Numbered from the stretch's first letter, positions 1 to 5,289 are shown. The stretch is 5,784 nucleotides of DNA from JBBQER01 sp052148155 (GCA_052148155.1 JBKQIY010000028.1:1-5784), one strand, 5' to 3'. The notes: generated from the letters alone by a model not told the origin. Numbers and translations are program-made.

Positions 1-558
1 CAGATCGGCGTCCCAGACCCTGGCGACCGAGACACGTTCGACAGCACACTGCTGCGAGGAGTTCTCGAAGCTATGGACGTTCAAGCCGAGTGGCGCGATC
101 GCGTGATCAATCACATCCTCTCAGCAGGATTAACGCTGGCGGGTATCTCGAAACTCGAGCAAGTCGACTCCGAGGTAGCTGAAACCCTCCAGGCTGCGCT
201 TGACGAACTCGACATCGCGATCCATGAGCTACGCACCGCCACTTTCGCCCACGGCGTCGCCGCCGACGAGGTGCGACTCGTCGCGTTACCGGACGCCGCA
301 ACGTCGGACGGCCATCGTCGCCTGTCCAACGTCGCCGACAACGCCGTGTTCGCATACGCGATCGGCGGGCACGACTATTACCATGCACGCGACAACACCT
401 TGTGGGCTCATGAGAGCGACGGCCTGCTCCGATCTGCGAGATCTGGTGCGCCGCTCGCTCGCCGCGTCGGCAACACCTTTCACGACATCGCAACGAACGC
501 TCCGCTGTACCACGAACATGGAGGTTCAAACTCGTTGGCGGCAATGCACGAGGACTAG
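1..558 (+). CDS. Partial orphan protein with degenerate histidine-kinase dimerisation helices
   Basis: The frame is open from the first base to the TAG at 556-558, giving 185 codons, so the gene probably starts upstream. An internal ATG at 73 has GAGGAG at 56-61, 11 nt away, and is a possible alternative start. Counting from that ATG, residues 6-59 resemble the helix pair of DevS/DosT-type sensor kinases: RDRVINHILSAGLTLAG, then ALDELDIAIHELRTATF. At the place of the family's phospho-acceptor (DLHDHVIQ-like) this protein reads EWRDRVIN, with Arg8 where His is expected. No HATPase domain with N, G1 or G2 boxes follows. Instead there is an approximately 60-residue aromatic and Gly-rich tail (YAIGGHDYYHARDN, LWAHES, PLARRVGNTF), probably short beta strands. 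It cannot autophosphorylate if this reading is right. It may be a dimerising sensor or partner, with PAS or GAF upstream. The helix match is moderate, and the tail is unassigned. Confidence 0.75.
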   Translation, partial: QIGVPDPGDRDTFDSTLLRGVLEAMDVQAEWRDRVINHILSAGLTLAGISKLEQVDSEVAETLQAALDELDIAIHELRTATFAHGVAADEVRLVALPDAATSDGHRRLSNVADNAVFAYAIGGHDYYHARDNTLWAHESDGLLRSARSGAPLARRVGNTFHDIATNAPLYHEHGGSNSLAAMHED

Positions 559-568
559 CGCGCCCCCT

Positions 569-595
569 CGCTCCCTGTTACCGAACAGAGGAGCG
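569..595 (+). terminator. Hairpin just after the first gene, possible terminator
   Basis: Ten bases after the TAG stop, 569-579 pairs with 584-595 around an ACCG loop, with one bulged A at 589. The core is GCTCCCTGTT against AACAG-A-GGAGC. No T-run follows, so it is either an actinobacterial-style terminator without a U-tract or a 3'-end stabilising hairpin. Confidence 0.4.
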
Positions 596-842
596 CGTGT
601 ACTCAAAGTTCTCGTCGAAGTGCGACACCGTAGGCGAGCGGTAGCACTGGCGACGTCTTCGCCGCGATGCCTTGTCATCGTGCGGGCGCATCGAAACGCG
701 GGACCGCTTTCGTCAGTCCCGCGGACTGTTCGAGTCGAACGGTCAGCGGCGCTGAGGTCCCGGCGACACGGGATGGGTGCGCGCGGGTCGTGTGAGCGCG
801 TCGGCGGCGAGCGTCCCGTTGATGATCTCGTGGGCGGTAACT
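596..842. other. Non-coding gap with a cluster of inverted repeats
   Basis: I see no convincing gene here. Three dyads follow one another. CGCGGGAC at 697-704 pairs with GTCCCGCG at 716-723. The segments 724-733 and 735-744 form a 10-bp dyad around G734 with one G.T mismatch (core GTTCGA-G-TCGAAC). TCAGC at 743-747 pairs with GCTGA at 751-755. They could be an operator region or a structured RNA. There is no tRNA fold: the GTTCGAGTC stretch resembles a T-loop, but the five-base arms around it do not pair. Confidence 0.35.
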
Positions 843-867
843 GCGCCAGAGCGAAGCATTCTGGCGC
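843..867 (+). promoter_or_regulatory. Stem-loop upstream of the methyltransferase, with alternative pairing
   Basis: GCGCCAGA at 843-850 is the perfect reverse complement of TCTGGCGC at 860-867, leaving a 9-nt loop. The left arm can instead pair over 9 bp (844-852, CGCCAGAGC) with 891-899 (GCTCTGGCG). That second segment runs from the weak TAAGG ribosome site at 887-891 to the first base of the GTG start. The two pairings exclude each other, so this could control translation. The structure is seen in the sequence; the role is inferred. Confidence 0.35.
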
Positions 868-898
868 GGCTGATGGTCGAGTTGCGTAAGGCTCTGGC

Positions 899-1534
899 GT
901 GACATCGTTGCCCGACCGCCGCGCCTCGTTGTGGGCCTATTACGACCGACGCGCTCCCGAATACGACGGAGGCGTCGAGGGCGCGTACCGATACTTCCGA
1001 AGCCTTGGTGTCGACGTCGACCTCGAAGCCCTCCGCGCTGAGCGTCGGGCCGTAACGCGCGAACTGGCGCGGCTTCCACCGTGTGCCTTCGTTGACGTCG
1101 GCGCTGGCCCGGGCGTGTTCACGGACCAGATACCCGGCAGCGGGTTCGCGATCGACCAGAGCGACAACGCGCTGCATCGGCTGCAAGTCAAGGTTGGCGA
1201 TGTTCCTGCGATACGAGCGGATGCGACCGCCCTGCCCTTGCGTGCGAACGCGGTGCCGCGACTCTTCGCGGGCCACCTCTACGGACATCTCGAACCACCC
1301 GAACGCGCGACGTTTCTGACTGAAGCGCGCCGCGTCGCCGATGAGCTTGTGATCCTCGACTCGGGTCTTCCGCCCGGTGCGCGTTCGGAGGAGTGGCAGA
1401 CCCGCAGCCTCGCAGACGGCTCCAACCATACGGTCTACAAGCGCCATTTCGACATCGACGTGTTGTTGGCAGAGGTCGGTGGAGAGCCGCTGTTTGGTGG
1501 CCGCTACTTCGTTCTTATCCGGTCAATCGCGTAA
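899..1534 (+). CDS. Class I SAM-dependent methyltransferase
   Basis: The 211-residue product has the Rossmann-type methyltransferase pattern. YYDRRAPEYD at 14-23 is the N-terminal segment common in Methyltransf_11/25-like enzymes. Motif I is VDVGAGPG at 65-72 (SAM binding). An acidic residue closes beta-2 at Asp86 (AIDQS). ADATALPL at 107-114 is the motif that contacts the adenine, and FAGHLYGHL lies at 123-131 in the post-beta-4 region. The enzyme should move a methyl group from SAM to a small cytosolic acceptor; the sequence does not identify the acceptor. The start is GTG, with weak TAAGG at 887-891 placed 7 nt before it. Length fits a single-domain enzyme. It is 340 bp from the gene before and about 100 bp from the leader ORF after, so it is probably its own transcription unit. 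The domain is secure, the substrate unknown. Confidence 0.88.
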   Translation: MTSLPDRRASLWAYYDRRAPEYDGGVEGAYRYFRSLGVDVDLEALRAERRAVTRELARLPPCAFVDVGAGPGVFTDQIPGSGFAIDQSDNALHRLQVKVGDVPAIRADATALPLRANAVPRLFAGHLYGHLEPPERATFLTEARRVADELVILDSGLPPGARSEEWQTRSLADGSNHTVYKRHFDIDVLLAEVGGEPLFGGRYFVLIRSIA

Positions 1535-1578
1535 CCGTCGCGCCCCGAAGCCGCGCGCCAGATCTGCCAGTGAGGCGC

Positions 1579-1607
1579 TCGACCCATCGAACGCGATCGG
1601 GCAATCT
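1579..1607 (+). promoter_or_regulatory. Possible housekeeping-sigma promoter for the leader ORF and sulfotransferase
   Basis: TCGACC at 1579-1584 and CAATCT at 1602-1607 are separated by exactly 17 bp. The -35 matches TTGACA at four of six bases; the -10 is poor (two of six) but keeps the A and the final T favoured in actinobacteria. Initiation near 1614 would leave about 22 nt before the ATG at 1637, room for the strong ribosome site. This is weak evidence taken alone. Confidence 0.3.
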
Positions 1608-1636
1608 AGGGCCCAGCTCGGGCGCTGGAGGAGAAC

Positions 1637-1729
1637 ATGTCTACGACTGTTCAGCATGACCGGGGGCGCGCACGCGATGTGGCAGCCACTCGTCGAGGAT
1701 CGTCGAGACGAGCGAGCGCGGTGCAGTGA
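1637..1729 (+). CDS. 30-residue Arg-rich leader ORF coupled to the sulfotransferase
   Basis: An ATG at 1637 follows GGAGGAG (1627-1633), one of the best ribosome-binding sites in the window. It opens a 30-codon frame that ends with TGA at 1727-1729. The peptide begins MSTTVQHDRGRARD and contains seven Arg and no obvious hydrophobic segment. Its stop overlaps the next gene's GTG start in a GTGA junction (1726-1729), the classic arrangement for translational coupling by terminating ribosomes. The sulfotransferase has no good site of its own, so this ORF probably feeds it ribosomes. It may be purely a leader, or the peptide may have a role, for example sensing arginine supply. I do not recognise a family. 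The translation signals and overlap are seen; expression is inferred. Confidence 0.55.
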   Translation: MSTTVQHDRGRARDVAATRRGSSRRASAVQ

Positions 1730-2286
1730 AGATCTTTGGAATCGGCCTTCCGAAGACTGGCAATCACTCTCTGGTCGAGGCCATGCGGATGCTCGGTTAC
1801 AGCGCCAAGAATTTCCCGGAGCGAGATCAGGAGGTTGGAGACAACGATTTCAGTTGCGGCAATCCGATCGTCGCCGAGTACCCAGCGCTCGACCGCAAGT
1901 ATCCGGGCTCGAAGTTCATCTTCATGGAACGCGACGACGCCTCGTGGCTGAGATCAATCCGCGCCCATATCAACCGAAAGCCGTTAGAGACACTTCGCCC
2001 TTCGCGCAGAGAGCTTCGCATGAAGCTCTATGGCACGCTTAGCCCGACCGACAGCGAACTGCTCGCCAACAAGCACGAGCACGAGACCGACGTGCATCGG
2101 TACTTCTCCGAACGGCCCGCCGATCTTCTCTCCATCAACATCGTGCACGGAGAGGGCTGGGAACGACTCTGCCCGTTCTTGAACCACCCCGTACTCGGTC
2201 AGGCGTTCCCGAAGCGAAATGTCACCAGCCAGTTGCCTGGCGTTGCCGACGCTCCGGCCTCGGGAGACGGCACCTCGACCCAGTAG
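1726..2286 (+). CDS. Small sulfotransferase family protein (Sulfotransfer_4-like)
   Basis: The 186-residue product begins with the 5'-phosphosulfate-binding loop GLPKTGNHSL at residues 7-16 (Lys10, Thr11, Gly12), where PAPS-dependent enzymes hold the donor. The 3'-phosphate-binding element is FIFMERDDASWLRSIRAH at 64-81, with Arg69 and Ser77 in the expected roles. Near the C terminus, VHGEGWERLCPFLNHPV followed by FPKRN is the typical closing signature of this group. These features suggest a cytosolic enzyme that moves a sulfuryl group from PAPS to a hydroxyl or amine. The acceptor is unknown, and loss of PAPS chemistry in this sequence cannot be excluded. The GTG start overlaps the leader ORF stop, and no clear ribosome site precedes it. 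The last 20 or so residues (GVADAPASGDGTSTQ) are low-complexity. The length is near the short end of the family. Confidence 0.85.
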   Translation: MKIFGIGLPKTGNHSLVEAMRMLGYSAKNFPERDQEVGDNDFSCGNPIVAEYPALDRKYPGSKFIFMERDDASWLRSIRAHINRKPLETLRPSRRELRMKLYGTLSPTDSELLANKHEHETDVHRYFSERPADLLSINIVHGEGWERLCPFLNHPVLGQAFPKRNVTSQLPGVADAPASGDGTSTQ

Positions 2287-2484
2287 CGCACCGGCCTCCG
2301 AACTGAACTCTGGTCGGCCTCGCGCGCATCCTCCCTGTCGATCGACAATCGTCAGCATGGGCCGGCTCGTCCAAGAGCTGAGCGCACGCAGAGGTTCGAT
2401 CGGGCGCTCGACTGACCGAGCGGTCTGGTGATCGACATCGTTCGCAACGTGGTGAACTTCGCGTCGACCGGTGGCTTACCGATT

Positions 2485-2507
2485 CGCGCCGGTGCCCCTT
2501 CGGCGCG
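2485..2507 (+). promoter_or_regulatory. Perfect inverted repeat upstream of the oxidoreductase
   Basis: CGCGCCG at 2485-2491 and CGGCGCG at 2501-2507 are perfect reverse complements with a 9-nt loop. The right arm abuts TACGGT (2508-2513). An operator adjoining a promoter is plausible. A terminator for the sulfotransferase is less so, because it lies about 200 bp past that gene's stop and has no T-run. The rest of 2287-2484 shows nothing else I can support. Confidence 0.35.
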
Positions 2508-2513
2508 TACGGT
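2508..2513 (+). promoter_or_regulatory. Possible -10 element giving a leaderless transcript
   Basis: TACGGT fits the TANNNT -10 pattern and ends 7 nt before the ATG at 2521. The start of transcription would then fall on or next to the start codon. The gene has no real Shine-Dalgarno sequence, and leaderless messages are common in actinobacteria. No -35 is evident. The reading is inferred from spacing. Confidence 0.3.
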
Positions 2514-2520
2514 CGGATAG

Positions 2521-3495
2521 ATGCGCGTCATCGTTTGTCGATCGTTCGGACCCCTGGAAGGCCTGGTGATCGAGGAGCGCCCGTCCGACGGCCTTCCCGC
2601 GGGTCATGTGCGCGTGCGCGTCACTGCAGCCGGCGTGAACTTCGTCGACGCGCTGCTTGTGCAGGGTCTGTACCAGATCAAGCCGCCGCTTCCCTTCGTG
2701 GCCGGCGGCGAAAGCGTGGGCATCGTGACCGAGGTTGCAGCCGGCGTTGTCGCTCCGGCCGTCGGCGATCGTGTGCTGGTCGCCAGTGGCGCCGGCGGCT
2801 TCGCCACCGAGATGATCGCGGCCGCCGACCGCGTGTGGATCGTGCCACCGTCGCTCACCGACGGTCAGGCCGCCACGTTCATGCAGAGCTACATGACGGC
2901 GTTCTTTGCGCTGGCCCGCCGGGCAAAGTTGGAGCGCGGCCAGTGCCTGTTGGTGCTGGGCGCGGGCGGCGGCGTGGGTCTCGCTGCGGTCGATGTCGGG
3001 CGGGCGCTCGGGCTGCGCGTGCTCGCGGCTGCGTCGTCGGCCGACAAACGCCGCGTGGCGATGAGCCGCGGGGCGGCAGCCGTTATCGACTCGTCGACCG
3101 AAGATGTCAAGACGCGCGCCCGCGAGCTGAGCGGTGGCGACGGAGTCGACGCCGTCTACGACCCGGTGGGCGGCAGGTTGGGCGAGGAGTGCCTGCGTGC
3201 GCTGCGCGACGACGGCCAGTTCATCGTGATCGGCTTCGCGTCCGGTGACATCCCGCGGCTGCCGGCGAACCACGTGCTGCTACGCAACCGGCGCGTGACC
3301 GGGGTCGACTGGGGCGGCTGGGTCGCGCGGAACGCTGCCGCGAACCAAGAGATGGTGGCGGAGGTGGTCGCAATGATCGCCGCGGGCGAGCTCGACCCGG
3401 TCGAGCCCGTGAGCTACCCCTTCGACGCCGCGGCTCGCGCCCTCGCGGACCAGCAGCACCGCAAGGTCGTGGGCAAGGCCGTGCTCATTCCCTGA
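2521..3495 (+). CDS. Zinc-independent NADPH:quinone oxidoreductase (MDR superfamily)
   Basis: The 324-residue product has the two-part medium-chain dehydrogenase fold. A GroES-like domain spans about 1-120 (AAGVNFVDALLVQGLY at 36-51, GGESVGIV at 62-69, VGDRV at 81-85). The Rossmann domain carries VLGAGGGVGLAAV at 145-157. The segment AAASSADKRR at 169-178, with Lys176, favours the NADPH 2'-phosphate over NADH. The Cys and His ligands of catalytic zinc and the structural-zinc lobe are absent, which is typical of quinone reductase and crotonase-side members of the family. Likely activity is NADPH-dependent reduction of quinones or enones in the cytosol; the exact substrate cannot be read. Length is normal (about 325). 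The start at 2521 directly follows an in-frame TAG, and the next upstream base context lacks a ribosome site, hence the possible leaderless start. It stands alone, with no co-oriented neighbour within 200 bp. Confidence 0.9.
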   Translation: MRVIVCRSFGPLEGLVIEERPSDGLPAGHVRVRVTAAGVNFVDALLVQGLYQIKPPLPFVAGGESVGIVTEVAAGVVAPAVGDRVLVASGAGGFATEMIAAADRVWIVPPSLTDGQAATFMQSYMTAFFALARRAKLERGQCLLVLGAGGGVGLAAVDVGRALGLRVLAAASSADKRRVAMSRGAAAVIDSSTEDVKTRARELSGGDGVDAVYDPVGGRLGEECLRALRDDGQFIVIGFASGDIPRLPANHVLLRNRRVTGVDWGGWVARNAAANQEMVAEVVAMIAAGELDPVEPVSYPFDAAARALADQQHRKVVGKAVLIP

Positions 3496-3554
3496 CATCA
3501 CCGATCGCCAGTGGTGCGGAGTGCCGCTGAGTACGCCCTCGACAAGATCGACGG

Positions 3555-3838
3555 CTACGCCTTATCTGCGACGCGCGCTCGCCGGACCGCGCGTGATGGG
3601 GCGATCGGTATGCGCTGGTCGAAGATTTGGACGTATCGCTCGATCTCCCTCGCGTCGGGGTGCCAGCGGGTCGCATAGCCGCGGTTAGCACTGCGTCACT
3701 TTCTTCAGCGCTCATGGGCGGGCCGATAGGTCTGACGTCATGGGACGCAGCGATGCGCGCCAGTTCGTCTAGGGGCGGGAACGTTGGGTGGCTGGGCACG
3801 ACACGTGCCGTAGCTGGAGTGCTCAGATCGCGGATCAA
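3555..3838 (-). pseudogene. Possible frameshifted coding remnant, family unknown
   Basis: On the minus strand a protein-like stretch from the TTG at 3838 reads PPLDELARIAASHDVRPI and then MSAEESDAVLTAAM. It turns unconvincing (RSSDTSKSSTS) near 3660. From about 3695 another minus frame becomes protein-like and GC3-rich, with RWHPDAREIERYVQIFDQ, ending at TAG 3555-3557. One frameshift would join them into a protein of about 95 residues. I recognise no family, the TTG lacks a clear ribosome site, and the upstream part overlaps the plus-strand ANTAR remnant. The region 3496-3787 holds nothing else I can support. It may equally be non-coding. Confidence 0.22.
3571..3594. repeat. Perfect 7-bp inverted repeat downstream of the oxidoreductase
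   Basis: ACGCGCG at 3571-3577 and CGCGCGT at 3588-3594 flank a 10-nt spacer. It lies about 75 bp past the oxidoreductase stop. It could help end that transcript, but there is no T-run, and such pairs occur by chance in GC-rich DNA. Confidence 0.3.
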
Positions 3839-3970
3839 GCCCTCACCAAAACGGAAATGACCGCCGAAGCCAAAGCATCCCCCATGACCCTCGAAGCCAT
3901 CGCGACCGCCGTCGTCGAGCGACGCATGCGATTCGGCCCGACAATCCCTCCGGACACGAAGTCGTTCTGA
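3788..3970 (+). pseudogene. ANTAR-domain tail, probably a broken gene
   Basis: The frame from GTG 3788 to TGA 3968-3970 encodes 60 residues. QALTKTEMTAEAK and TLEAIATAVVERRMRFG reproduce helices 2 onward of the ANTAR RNA-binding domain, with the conserved Ala spacing and the usual VVxRRxRF ending. Helix 1 (normally xQAxGxLM) is not in this frame. A possible counterpart, AVAGVLRSR at 3807-3833, lies in the +1 neighbouring frame, which stops at 3860. That pattern suggests a frameshift, although the helix-1 match is short. No GAF or receiver domain precedes it. An intact ANTAR protein binds paired hairpins in nascent RNA to prevent termination; this piece would not. The end faces the minus-strand ANTAR gene tail to tail. 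It might instead be a short real ORF, but the GTG lacks a ribosome site. Confidence 0.45.
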
Positions 3971-4094
3971 CCCGCACCTACGGTACGAAGTGTGAACGGC
4001 CGTCTGCAGCAGGCTCGCTCACGCGCGTTCGGCTGATCTACTCGCCGAACCGGATGCGGCGCTCAAGGACGGCATGAGCGATTTCGTCGAGTGT
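3887..4094. repeat. Imperfect inverted repeat formed by two ANTAR tails
   Basis: Positions 3887-3937 on the plus strand and 4044-4094 on the minus strand encode the same helix ending. They match at 38 of 51 bases, and at 12 of 17 residues. The arms are 106 bp apart. They are either an old inverted duplication or two independent paralogues brought together. Confidence 0.6.
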
Positions 4095-4235
4095 CTGGTC
4101 GCTGACGAGGGAGCGTTCTTTCATCATCCCGAGCGCCTCGGCGGTAGTGCAGTTCGCCTGCACGCTGACCATGCCGGACGCTTGATAGATGGCGGCGCCG
4201 TGTGGAGCCTTCGACAACGGGTTATCGGCATCCAT
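4038..4235 (-). CDS. Stand-alone ANTAR RNA-binding domain protein
   Basis: From ATG 4235 the frame gives 65 residues that are almost wholly an ANTAR domain. AAIYQASGMVSVQ at 14-26 is helix 1, TTAEALGMMKERSL at 30-43 the middle helix, and TLDEIAHAVLERRIRFGE at 48-65 the closing helices. Proteins with this IxQAxGMVxVQ spelling in actinobacteria normally carry an N-terminal GAF sensor; none is present, and the secreted-protein gene ends only 104 bp upstream. The gene may be a decayed C-terminal relic or a genuine minimal antiterminator without a sensor. An in-frame GTG at 4313 would add 26 residues rich in Ser, Arg and Ala but no domain. Neither start has a strong ribosome site (only weak GAGG before the GTG). 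Transcription could come from read-through of the secreted-protein gene. The domain call is firm, the intactness uncertain. Confidence 0.65.
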   Translation of the reverse strand: MDADNPLSKAPHGAAIYQASGMVSVQANCTTAEALGMMKERSLVSDQTLDEIAHAVLERRIRFGE

Positions 4236-4339
4236 GCGCGGTCCATTCGCGGCGCTCTTCGACGCAGCACGCGGAGAGCGACTGCGCTCGTTACTGGCCG
4301 GGACGTTCGGCACGGCTAGAGCGACCTCGACGTGGTAGT

Positions 4340-5251
4340 TCAGGGGTTGACGGCGGGGAGTGTGGGCAGAGGGAGTGTGCACGGAAGCGTCGGCAGCGTG
4401 ACTGGGAGCGTGACTGGAAGCGTCGGGAGTGTGACTGGCAACGTGGGGAGTGTGCAGGGAAGTGTCGGCGATGGGGGCGAGGCCGGTGCTGCGGTCGCTG
4501 CGAATGTATTGCCGGGTCCGGCGAGCAAGGTGTTGAGTAGGGCGGTAAGCGACCCGCACGTCGTGAAGTCGGGGATCGTGAACTCGCCTGTCAGCTTCGA
4601 CAGTGAACCGGCGTGCGCGATTCCGGTCAGAGTCATCGTGATCGGGGCAGTGCTGCACGCGTTACCGACCATGTTGATCGGCGGAAGCGTGCTCGGGACG
4701 GTCGGGAGGGTGACCGGAACGGTTGGGAGCGTGGTGGGAAGGGTCGGGAGCGTGATGGGAATGGTGGGCAGTGTGATGGGAAGGGTTGGGAGTGTGCCGC
4801 GAACGTTTGCGGTGAGGTCCGACGCCGAGTGAGCTACGTGGCTTGTGGTTGAGGTGGACGCGGTCACGATGTGGAGAACGAAGGTCGATGTCGCGGTGAT
4901 GCGGGAGTTGGAGCGGTTCCAGTGACCGGTGACCGGTTTGATCGGCACGATCGCAGCGGTCGCGGTCATGAGACCAGCAGGTTGGTCTGCGAACCTCGCG
5001 GATGGCAGCGCGATGACCCCTTTGAGTTGGCCGGTCTTACTGTCGATGCGCCCTTTGAAGGTGCCTGCCTGCGGGGAGATCGTCTGCTTGAGTTTGGCGA
5101 TACGCGCTGTCGCGACGAACTTGTCGTTGAAAGTCGAGACCGGGTCATCGTGCGGGAACGCGGCGGCGGGCTGAGCGATGAGCGCGGCCGGAGCAAGCCC
5201 TGACAGCGCAACGATCAACACGGTAAGTCTGCGTCGTGTCCCAATCGACAT
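4340..5251 (-). CDS. Secreted protein with two TLPTLP-repeat blocks
   Basis: The 303-residue product starts at ATG 5251, with AAGGAG (5262-5257) 5 nt upstream. An upstream in-frame ATG at 5380 lacks this and would bury the signal peptide. Residues 1-31 form a Sec signal: RRR at 6-8, a hydrophobic core, then QPAAA before Phe32. Residues 40-130 look beta-rich (GTFKGRIDSKTGQLKGVIAL). Residues 153-190 are five 7-residue TLPTxPx units plus a partial one. A second beta-like segment (196-255) has Cys199 and Cys232, a likely disulphide. Residues 263-298 are a second, irregular block with Cys266 and Cys291. There is no LPXTG plus membrane anchor, so it is presumably released or held in the envelope by other means. 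The proline-rich blocks probably act as stiff spacers. The protein resembles actinobacterial secreted proteins of unknown function; I cannot name a role. A SigB/SigF-type promoter precedes it. Confidence 0.85.
   Translation of the reverse strand: MSIGTRRRLTVLIVALSGLAPAALIAQPAAAFPHDDPVSTFNDKFVATARIAKLKQTISPQAGTFKGRIDSKTGQLKGVIALPSARFADQPAGLMTATAAIVPIKPVTGHWNRSNSRITATSTFVLHIVTASTSTTSHVAHSASDLTANVRGTLPTLPITLPTIPITLPTLPTTLPTVPVTLPTVPSTLPPINMVGNACSTAPITMTLTGIAHAGSLSKLTGEFTIPDFTTCGSLTALLNTLLAGPGNTFAATAAPASPPSPTLPCTLPTLPVTLPTLPVTLPVTLPTLPCTLPLPTLPAVNP
4358..4465 (-). repeat. Irregular TLP repeat, block 2
   Basis: This C-terminal block mixes 21-bp units (TLPTLPV twice, TLPTLPC) with 12-bp units (TLPC, TLPV). 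The mixture of unit sizes suggests slippage or unequal exchange. It ends six residues before the stop. Confidence 0.8.
4682..4795 (-). repeat. Tandem 21-bp repeats, block 1
   Basis: Five units of 21 bp plus a partial one encode TLPTLPI, TLPTIPI, TLPTLPT, TLPTVPV and TLPTVPS. Read on the plus strand, each unit starts with GGGAG-, GGAAG- or GGCAG-like bases. The units differ mostly at bases that keep the TLPTxP pattern, so protein-level selection seems to hold them. Confidence 0.85.
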
Positions 5252-5289
5252 GACGACTCCTTCGATGGTCGAACACCGTTGCGTATGGT

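Noticed and set aside
141..146. GGGTAT inside the first gene as a SigB -10
   Set aside because: There is no matching -35 at 15-17 bp, and no gene starts just downstream.
724..744. LexA/SOS box
   Set aside because: The actinobacterial box is TCGAAC-N4-GTTCGA. Here the halves are in the opposite order with a 1-bp centre.
724..744. tRNA T-arm
   Set aside because: GTTCGAGTC looks like a T-loop, but the 5-bp stem fails and no acceptor or anticodon arm is present.
200..889. Plus-strand 229-residue ORF through the first gene and the gap
   Set aside because: It is an Arg, Ser and Thr-rich shadow frame of the first gene, with no recognisable motif.
743..1447. Minus-strand 234-residue ORF opposite the methyltransferase
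   Set aside because: It overlaps a gene with clear SAM motifs and shows no domain. Its far end (ARMLRSGAVTAHEIINGT) looks faintly helical and DNA-binding-like, but not enough to call.
4358..4795. LPXTG sortase anchor in the secreted protein
   Set aside because: Many LPxT steps occur, but the Gly is missing, and no hydrophobic segment plus positive tail follows at the C terminus.
4332..4832. Plus-strand 166-residue Gly-Ser-Val repeat ORF resembling PE-PGRS proteins
   Set aside because: It is the antisense image of the TLP repeats. The minus strand has the signal peptide, ribosome site and promoter; this frame has none.
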